Shown: positions 40,973-46,912 of the stretch, piece after piece
Layout of the letters: every line of letters starts with the position of its first letter
How positions within the stretch are numbered: position 1 is the stretch's first letter
Origin: an uncultured Chlorobiaceae bacterium
GTDB taxonomy: Bacteria; Bacteroidota; Chlorobiia; Chlorobiales; Chlorobiaceae
DNA length: 46,912 nucleotides
Assembly (NCBI GenBank): GCA_903940125.1
Contig: CAJAJL010000029.1
Coordinates: forward strand, 1 to 46,912
Direction of reading: 5' to 3'
Program-made: the position numbers and the translations under genes
Notes under the pieces: generated by a model
What the model was told of the DNA's origin: nothing
Seen by the model: the letters and a program-made list of their open reading frames with translations, nothing else
Database searches by the model: none

Positions 40973-43062
40973 TGAGCAACACCGTTCATGATTCGAAACA
41001 GCAGGATTTCACCGAATGGCACGGACATTTGGTCGCCTTATGTTGCTCAGAAGAATCCGAACTTCCTGTTTTGACTAAATTCCATAACGGGCTCCATGCC
41101 TGCCCCGAAGGGTGTTGCCGAATCGTCGAAACTGAGTCAGGGAGACCGTATCTGATCTGTATAACTGGCCATGGCATGGTAGCTGCCGCTGCCTCCGCAG
41201 CACACCTGTTTGACGCACACAAGGTTGGTCTGTTGGTGGCACTAGGCTTCATGGGGCGGATCTGCGCTTCGATTTCAAGAGAAGACGTCATTCTCGTCTC
41301 AAAGACTGCCAACTATGCTTCGATAAGTGCAATAATCCGACCGGAGGAAATCGACGCAGATCATGTACGCTCATGGACCCCACTCGAGGAAATCAAGCAG
41401 CTCGCCTATTCCTCGGCTCAAGATTGCCAGTTTGTACTCAAAGAAGGGACTGTTATAAGCGCTGAGGGTCCACTTCATGATGGAGATGTTAGTCGCCAGC
41501 TTTCCCGGCAGTTTTCAGCTGTCGGTGTGGACATGGAGACGGCGGCAATCGCGCAGGTTGCAGAACTTCGAAACCGAGCATGGCTCTCCTTTCGCATGAC
41601 GAGCGATGATGCTGATCAGCAGGCTGCTAAAGACTATAAAGCAGCATGCGAGCACGGTGTTTCCCCAGCCCTTGGAAAGGTTGTCGAGACGCTCGTAGAT
41701 CGACTTGCAGCACATCGTGTTGGCCCGGCAAGCATATTCAGGGTTGATGCGAGCATCAATAGAGAGACTGAGAAGAAAATTCTCAGTGCTGATCGGGAAA
41801 CTGTGTTTCATCCATTCTCGAGTCCCAACCATGACGATTCTTGCATACCACGAGTTGTGTCACGTGCATTTGGAGTTCGAATGTGGGATGAGCTTGGTCG
41901 ATGTTACTTTGACGGGATTGCAGGGACAAAGAACGTTTGTCTTGGACATGGACATCCTGCGGTTTTCCCGTTCCTTATCGAACAAAATAGCCGCCTTGCC
42001 CACTGGCCAGCCGATGGTTTTACTAACAAAGTCCTTGTTTCGTTTTCAGAAAAGCTCGCAAGGTTGTTTCCTGGCACTCTTCGCCACGTGTTTGCCAATA
42101 GTAGCGGCTCCGAAGCAGTCGAAACGGCTTTACGATTGTCAAGAGATTACCATCGTTGTCGAGGTGAGGGACACAGGTATCGGGTATTGGCACTTACGGG
42201 AGGTTATCACGGGGCTACCGCTGGCGCTCTTTCGATTACTGGACACGCAGCGAGTCGTTATGGGGCTGGACCTTTGATGGAAGGCGTAATTTTCATCGAA
42301 CCTCCTGCAAATGGGGAGCCTTCAGCAGTTGAAGAGGCACTTGTTCGCCTCGAAAATGCTCTTGAGCTATCGGACCCGGAGAGTTTTGCAAGTTTTATAT
42401 TCGAACCGACTCAAGGTCTCGGGGGGGTGCGACCGCTACCAACACGTTTTCTACAAGGCCTTCTCCAGACGGCAAGGGATATTGGCGCTTTGGCAATTGC
42501 CGATGAGGTAGCCTCTGGTTTAGGTAGGACAGGCCTCTGGTTTGACTTTTTGCGTGTACAGCAAGAACCGGATATTGTAGTGTGCGGAAAAGCTCTAACC
42601 AATGGAACCATTCCATTGTCAGCGACTGTTGCAAGTGATCGTATTTTCGACGTGATCACTGCTCGATTCTCGTCACTTCGTCATGGTCATACTTTCTCAG
42701 GCCACCCTTTAGCTGCGGCAGCTGCTTGTCGCGTTCTTGATACACTTTCTGATATTGATGTGCTATCGCGTGTCAACGCGAGAGTAACAGAGTTTCAATC
42801 TCACAATGCAAAGGAACTTCGACAATTGCCGCACGTAGCTGATATACGAAATGCAGGGCTGTGGATTGGCATCGAACTTCGCTCCCTTGGTTACGGTGAA
42901 CCTCCTCCTGTTCGGCGCTTCTCGCGAGCGCTCACACAGAATGGGCTGATCCACGAAGTCCTTGGAGCAACGATCGCACTCAGCCCATCGCTCACGATCT
43001 GTAAAGAGGATTGGGAAGCAATTGGTGCGATTCTTGTGCAAACATTTCAGGAGGAATCATGA
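40972..43062 (+). CDS. Pfs-like MTA/SAH nucleosidase fused to class III aminotransferase
   Basis: This 696-residue protein joins two enzymes. Residues about 15-245 resemble 5'-methylthioadenosine/S-adenosylhomocysteine nucleosidase (Pfs/MTAN): ITGHGMVAAAASAAHLF, then VGVDMETAAIAQVAE and MTSDDADQQ, matching the substrate-binding VEMEATAIA and catalytic SDVADQQ blocks of the E. coli enzyme. Residues about 270-690 are a PLP class III aminotransferase: GIAGTKNVCLGHGHP, FANSSGSEAVETAL, GGYHGATAGAL, FIFEPTQG, ADEVASGLGRTG and the PLP lysine K540 in CGKALTNG. Radical SAM enzymes release 5'-deoxyadenosine, which MTAN enzymes can cleave. BioA-type aminotransferases use SAM as amino donor. Which of these applies is unknown. 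Confidence 0.85.
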   Translation: MSNTVHDSKQQDFTEWHGHLVALCCSEESELPVLTKFHNGLHACPEGCCRIVETESGRPYLICITGHGMVAAAASAAHLFDAHKVGLLVALGFMGRICASISREDVILVSKTANYASISAIIRPEEIDADHVRSWTPLEEIKQLAYSSAQDCQFVLKEGTVISAEGPLHDGDVSRQLSRQFSAVGVDMETAAIAQVAELRNRAWLSFRMTSDDADQQAAKDYKAACEHGVSPALGKVVETLVDRLAAHRVGPASIFRVDASINRETEKKILSADRETVFHPFSSPNHDDSCIPRVVSRAFGVRMWDELGRCYFDGIAGTKNVCLGHGHPAVFPFLIEQNSRLAHWPADGFTNKVLVSFSEKLARLFPGTLRHVFANSSGSEAVETALRLSRDYHRCRGEGHRYRVLALTGGYHGATAGALSITGHAASRYGAGPLMEGVIFIEPPANGEPSAVEEALVRLENALELSDPESFASFIFEPTQGLGGVRPLPTRFLQGLLQTARDIGALAIADEVASGLGRTGLWFDFLRVQQEPDIVVCGKALTNGTIPLSATVASDRIFDVITARFSSLRHGHTFSGHPLAAAAACRVLDTLSDIDVLSRVNARVTEFQSHNAKELRQLPHVADIRNAGLWIGIELRSLGYGEPPPVRRFSRALTQNGLIHEVLGATIALSPSLTICKEDWEAIGAILVQTFQEES

Positions 43063-43682
43063 CATCCGCAAGTGCCTCAGCATCACATATCGAAAAGCCT
43101 TTGCTTGAAATGGGGGGGGTTCGTCTCCGTGCTGTTCACGATGCTGATTTACCTTTTCTGTTCGAGCTTAGTACGTCTTTTGAGACTCTCCACCTGTGGG
43201 ATGACGGACAAATCGAAACTGTAGAAAGACGATTTGTCGAGGTGTTTCTACAAAAGGCCAACTCACGAACTTTTTTCATTGTGGAATCAATTTTTCAGAA
43301 CGAAAGTTCATTCGAGCCGATCGGGCTTGCATATTTTTATAGCTTAGACCCAATTAATGAATGGGCTTATTATACTATTGCATTACACCCGAGATATGTC
43401 ATGCGTGGAGCAGGCTATGTTGCCAGCCTGCTCGCACTGGAGTGGGCATTCTATTCATGGAGTCTACACAAGCTCTATGTAGAAATTTTATCTGACAATA
43501 GTGTCGCGATTAATACTGCTATCCGCCTTGGATTCGAAAGAGAAGCTCACTTCACGCAGCACCGACGTATTGCTGCTGAGCGCTTCGATGTTGATGTTCT
43601 CGCCCTGAGTCGCCAGCGCTGGGTATCTGAGTTTCGAAGCAGAGCCATAGAAAGGGCTAAAAAACTGAATGTACGTTCATGA
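43059..43682 (+). CDS. GNAT-family N-acetyltransferase
   Basis: About 207 residues. The frame opens at 43011, but AGGAGG 5 nt before the ATG at 43059, and ATGA overlap with the preceding stop, fix the start. The sequence is that of a RimJ/RimL-like GNAT: VRLRAVHDADLPFLFEL, then EPIGLAYFYSLD, YYTIALHPRYVMRGAGYVASLLAL (acetyl-CoA-binding beta-4/helix region), LHKLYVEILSDNSVAINTAIRLGFERE. It would acylate an amine, perhaps one introduced by the aminotransferase, or the peptide N-terminus; this is inference from position. Overlaps the next gene as ATGA. Confidence 0.85.
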   Translation: MTSASASASHIEKPLLEMGGVRLRAVHDADLPFLFELSTSFETLHLWDDGQIETVERRFVEVFLQKANSRTFFIVESIFQNESSFEPIGLAYFYSLDPINEWAYYTIALHPRYVMRGAGYVASLLALEWAFYSWSLHKLYVEILSDNSVAINTAIRLGFEREAHFTQHRRIAAERFDVDVLALSRQRWVSEFRSRAIERAKKLNVRS

Positions 43683-46600
43683 CTACCCGTACTTCAGAAA
43701 TATTGCTAATCTTCCCGCCACATTGGGCATTCACCATGCCGCATCTTGCGTTGCCTTGCTTGCATGGCGCTCTTGCCGCAGCAGGCCACGGCGCAACACT
43801 TATGGATATCAATTTGGATTTCCATCGATGGCTTTTCTCCTCCGATGGAATTGGCGCACTTGGTTCGCGAATTCGGAGCCGAATCGATTGCCTCGAAGCG
43901 AAGTCCACAATCAGCTCAATTGAGGCAACCATTCTTCGAAAACTGATTGTAGGGGATGCTATTGCCCAGCGACTTCAGACGGAAATCGACAGTGCGGTCG
44001 ATGTACTAACTTCTGAAAAGTTTTATAACCCACATCTCCTCACGAAGGCGACCGATAGCCTTGCGGCAACATATAGTCTCGTTGGAAGCGCGTTCTTTCC
44101 TTCACGCATGGACTTTATATCTTTCCATCCAAAGGTGAATCCGGCAACTCAAGAGGGTCTTGCCGAAATCACACAGGATGATGTGACAAATCCATACAGG
44201 TACTTTTTCTCCCGTTGCACAATCCCCACGATCCGTGATCTCAACCCTCGCCTAATCGGTATTTCGATCTCAGCAGAAACTCAGTGGGTTGCTGCTCTTA
44301 CACTGTGCCGCATGCTCCGCGAATCAGGCAACACCGCATTATTAGCACTCGGTGGCGGTGTACCAACTAGAATCAAAGACGTACTCGCCACAACTGATGG
44401 ATCACTCCAAGATTATTGCGACATCATTGTAACCGGCGAGGGCGAGGAAACAATTGTAGAGCTGGCAAACTGTATTTTGCAGGGTAAACCATTTGATGAC
44501 ATTGCTGGATCTATCGCGTACCTTAAAGACGGGACGATTCGAAAAAACCAAGCCCGTAGTCACATTCCTTTTGGACAGCTTCCTACCCCAATTTATACGG
44601 GATTGTGCCTATCGCGCTACATTACCCCAAAACCAGTCCTCCCTTTGATGCTTGCAAGGGGATGCTTTCATCGGTGCGCCTTTTGTGATCACAGTGCTGC
44701 CTATTCTGTTAGCAGGTCAGCTCGAACTCTCGCTGAGCTTGTTGCGGAAATGAATATGTTGCAGCAGCAACATGGTACGACTTGCTTCGCTTTTGCGGAT
44801 GAATCACTTCCCGTTGATGCAATTCGCGGGATCGCAGCAAAGTTAGAATACCGAGCAGAAAAACTTTCTATTGCAGCGAACTTCCGTGGAGAGGCCAACT
44901 TCAACGCTGAGGACTGGAAGGTATTTGCTCGCACCGGGCTTCGACTCGCGCAGTTTGGGATTGAATCAGGAAGTCAAAGGGTCCTCAATGCAATGCACAA
45001 AGGAACCGTTGTAGAGGTAGTTGAGGCTTCATTACGCCAAGCTAGCTATACTGGTATATGGAATCATGGGTTCATAATGTTTGGCTTCCCTTGTGAGACG
45101 CAGGAGGATGTCGCACAAACAATCGAGTTATTGGAACGAAACAGGGAGTGCATTCACTCAGTTGGCGCTTCGCAGTTCCACCTGATGCGTAACTCTGCGA
45201 TTGCAAACAGCCCAGAGGTCTTCGGTGTAACATTGGGTGACGCTGGCGTTTGGTCCCTAGTTCTTCCACACAATCCTGGCGATGGAATGACGGTTGCTGA
45301 AACTGAAACTGTTTGCACTTCATTCAACAGTAAGACTGTTCCGTGCCTTCCGGGTGCAGCTCTTTGGCAGCGTCTCGAACGCGCTCAGCTTTTGCTCTAC
45401 CTTGAGCGGTATTCTCGGGAAACGATGCTTGCTCTTGGAGATGATTTGGATACCCTTAGCGCTGAGGCTACGTCGTTACTGCCTAGGTTGCCAATTGATG
45501 TGGAGTTGGCGCGCTTGACTCATGATGTTACGGACACGCAAGGAGAGGTCTCGCGATCAGGTTCCCCATTGTCTCTACTTGTCGATGGTCTATCCCGAAG
45601 CGTATCGCTACTTTCGGATGAGGCATGGATTGCAGTCAAGGCCTGGCGAAAAGGCAGTTCTGTTGAAACTGCTTCTCATAATCTAGCGTCAGAATTGGGT
45701 ATTGATCACGTTGCTCCTGTAAAAGAAATTGAAGCGCTATGGTTGGACCTTCACCTTGCAGAACCAACCCTCATGAATGAGGAGCCCCTGTTCGAGGAGA
45801 CATCATTTCTGGACCTTCGAACAGCTATTGATGCACCGAAATGTCTTCCTAACAGTGCACTTCCAGAGTGGCTTGGCATCGTGACCGGAATCAAACCTGG
45901 AATGCGAATTACGCTTTACGGATGGACGCGGATACAGCTCGAAGTATTTGCTAAAACTATTTTGCGCAGAGGACTTGCTGTCCAGTTTGGAGAATTCCGG
46001 TCGGACGGTTTAGCTCACTTATCTCAGCATGAGAGATCTCTCGCTCTTGCTGCATCCCCAGTTTACGCCTACATTGCTCGAACGGTCGTACTTGCTGATA
46101 TGCTTGCAAAAGCTGAGAGTCAGGGTGGTACCGCCTTCGGAAGAGCACTTGGGTATCCTGATTGCTGCGTGCAATGGCTTGCCAGGCAGGATGCGAAAAG
46201 GAGCCAAGGAAGTCGCCCTCCTAATCTACCGGTCATAGGTCTCCAGAACACGAATAGTCAATGTTGCGCTGAGCTAAACAACCTGCTCTGGCACCTTCCC
46301 GATAGACCGTCGCCATTTTATCTTATTTCGCACTACCCATGTTCCTATAGTTGCCAACACTCCGCTACGCTGGCGCGTACCCTTCATAAAGAAATTGAGC
46401 TTAGATCTGCTGATGCTGCCCACAGCATGATCCGAGCTTTATCACGGCCAGTTGTAATCTGGGATGACACTTTGCTCCCGCAAACATGCTGGGATGAGAA
46501 CAAGGGTCTTGTGTTTAACGGAAGCGTTGTTTTGAATAGCATACATTTTAGTGCATACATGTCCCTACGGAAAGAAAGGGACTACTCCGACCTTGGGCTG

Positions 46601-46723
46601 GCATTCTCAGACGAGCTGGTGATGAACGAGGATCGCGTTTTGGGTATGCGCGAAGGGCAGCTAGCTGGTTGCTGGTGGGCAGCCGATCATGGTAAGGCTC
46701 ATATCTTTGACTTCCGATGGTAG
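43679..46723 (+). CDS. B12-binding-type radical SAM protein with Cys-rich C-terminal domain
   Basis: This 1014-residue protein starts like cobalamin-binding radical SAM proteins (ILLIFPPHWAFTMPHLALPCLHGAL), with a Rossmann-like part ending LLALGGGVPTR and VTGEGEETIVELA. The radical SAM cluster motif is C329-x3-C333-x2-C336 (ARGCFHRCAFCDHSA), followed by FADESLP and QFGIESGSQRVLNAMHKG. No clear DxHxxG cobalamin ligand is seen, so B12 binding is uncertain. Residues about 790-930 contain LGYPDCCVQW (C829, C830), SQCCAEL and HYPCSYSCQ (C888, C892), resembling the DUF483-type cysteine-rich domain. About 200 residues between are unassigned. The last gene of the overlapping cluster; probable substrate the peptide or a small metabolite. 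Confidence 0.8.
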   Translation: MTTRTSEILLIFPPHWAFTMPHLALPCLHGALAAAGHGATLMDINLDFHRWLFSSDGIGALGSRIRSRIDCLEAKSTISSIEATILRKLIVGDAIAQRLQTEIDSAVDVLTSEKFYNPHLLTKATDSLAATYSLVGSAFFPSRMDFISFHPKVNPATQEGLAEITQDDVTNPYRYFFSRCTIPTIRDLNPRLIGISISAETQWVAALTLCRMLRESGNTALLALGGGVPTRIKDVLATTDGSLQDYCDIIVTGEGEETIVELANCILQGKPFDDIAGSIAYLKDGTIRKNQARSHIPFGQLPTPIYTGLCLSRYITPKPVLPLMLARGCFHRCAFCDHSAAYSVSRSARTLAELVAEMNMLQQQHGTTCFAFADESLPVDAIRGIAAKLEYRAEKLSIAANFRGEANFNAEDWKVFARTGLRLAQFGIESGSQRVLNAMHKGTVVEVVEASLRQASYTGIWNHGFIMFGFPCETQEDVAQTIELLERNRECIHSVGASQFHLMRNSAIANSPEVFGVTLGDAGVWSLVLPHNPGDGMTVAETETVCTSFNSKTVPCLPGAALWQRLERAQLLLYLERYSRETMLALGDDLDTLSAEATSLLPRLPIDVELARLTHDVTDTQGEVSRSGSPLSLLVDGLSRSVSLLSDEAWIAVKAWRKGSSVETASHNLASELGIDHVAPVKEIEALWLDLHLAEPTLMNEEPLFEETSFLDLRTAIDAPKCLPNSALPEWLGIVTGIKPGMRITLYGWTRIQLEVFAKTILRRGLAVQFGEFRSDGLAHLSQHERSLALAASPVYAYIARTVVLADMLAKAESQGGTAFGRALGYPDCCVQWLARQDAKRSQGSRPPNLPVIGLQNTNSQCCAELNNLLWHLPDRPSPFYLISHYPCSYSCQHSATLARTLHKEIELRSADAAHSMIRALSRPVVIWDDTLLPQTCWDENKGLVFNGSVVLNSIHFSAYMSLRKERDYSDLGLAFSDELVMNEDRVLGMREGQLAGCWWAADHGKAHIFDFRW

Positions 46724-46848
46724 AATGGCTATAAGTGCAGCTAAGATTTAATAACAAACAGTTACTGATCAAGTGTTGAACATTGTATAACTTTGCTCTC
46801 ATACTGAAGTAATCTCAAATTGCTTTACATCTATACGTATTCTACCTT

Positions 46849-46912
46849 ATGCATTCGCACGATGGCCTTATCGAAATTCCATACCCAAAACAAACACCAA
46901 AGGCAAGCCGAA
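46849..46912 (+). CDS. Possible start of a further gene (truncated by window end)
   Basis: ATG at 46849 opens a frame (MHSHDGLIEIPYPKQT...) that reaches the window edge. Only 21 codons are visible and no ribosome-binding site stands before it, so it may not be real. The interval 46724-46848 holds nothing else recognisable. Confidence 0.2.
   Translation, partial: MHSHDGLIEIPYPKQTPKASR

Overview
The window looks like a chromosomal stretch of a Gram-negative anaerobe. A TolC-type outer-membrane protein, a porin, Fe-S enzymes and many radical SAM proteins support this. The gene content and codon style remind me most of green sulfur bacteria (Chlorobiaceae), but there is no rRNA or housekeeping marker here, so the taxon is an inference.

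Region 1 (1-9.7 kb): a divergent, partial TolC-family gene, then a long plus-strand operon. It carries two NitT/TauT-type (nitrate/sulfonate-like) importer ATPase-permease sets, one lipoprotein substrate-binding protein (SBP), a heterodimeric ABC exporter with one degenerate ATP site, a small HMA-fold protein without its metal motif, and (to 10.3 kb) a radical SAM protein of the TatD-associated type.

Region 2 (10.3-15.7 kb): a BadG/HgdC-type Fe-S activator ATPase and three 2-hydroxyacyl-CoA dehydratase/benzoyl-CoA reductase-like proteins. Two of these are tandem paralogues with six well placed cysteines. Region 3 (15.7-24.8 kb): a porin, a second complete NitT/TauT importer with two permeases, the remnant of another SBP, and a second activator plus two reductase-like genes. 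Region 4 (24.8-29.6 kb): a third SBP and another heterodimeric ABC exporter. Regions 1-3 each begin with the same leader: a 36-bp conserved box, a TTGTTG motif and a terminator hairpin with an 11-nt loop just before the first gene. I read these as one regulon that imports an unknown small substrate across both membranes, reduces it by ATP-driven low-potential electron transfer, and perhaps exports something.

Region 5 (29.6-37.6 kb) is a defence and mobile segment: an Rpn/DUF4351 nuclease-like gene, a single-polypeptide type ISP restriction-modification enzyme, a one-domain EamA transporter, a frameshifted small gene and a Fic protein. A 42-bp imperfect direct repeat, which encodes the last residues and stop of the upstream exporter, flanks the nuclease/restriction pair.

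Region 6 (38.2-46.7 kb) looks like an undescribed peptide-modification (RiPP) cluster. It has a 62-residue candidate precursor with a W/N/S-rich tail, two radical SAM/SPASM maturases, a fusion of a Pfs-like MTA/SAH nucleosidase to a class III aminotransferase, a GNAT acetyltransferase, and a 1014-residue B12-type radical SAM protein with a cysteine-rich C-terminal domain. The modifying genes overlap end to start, which suggests translational coupling. No tRNA, rRNA, CRISPR array or complete insertion sequence was seen.
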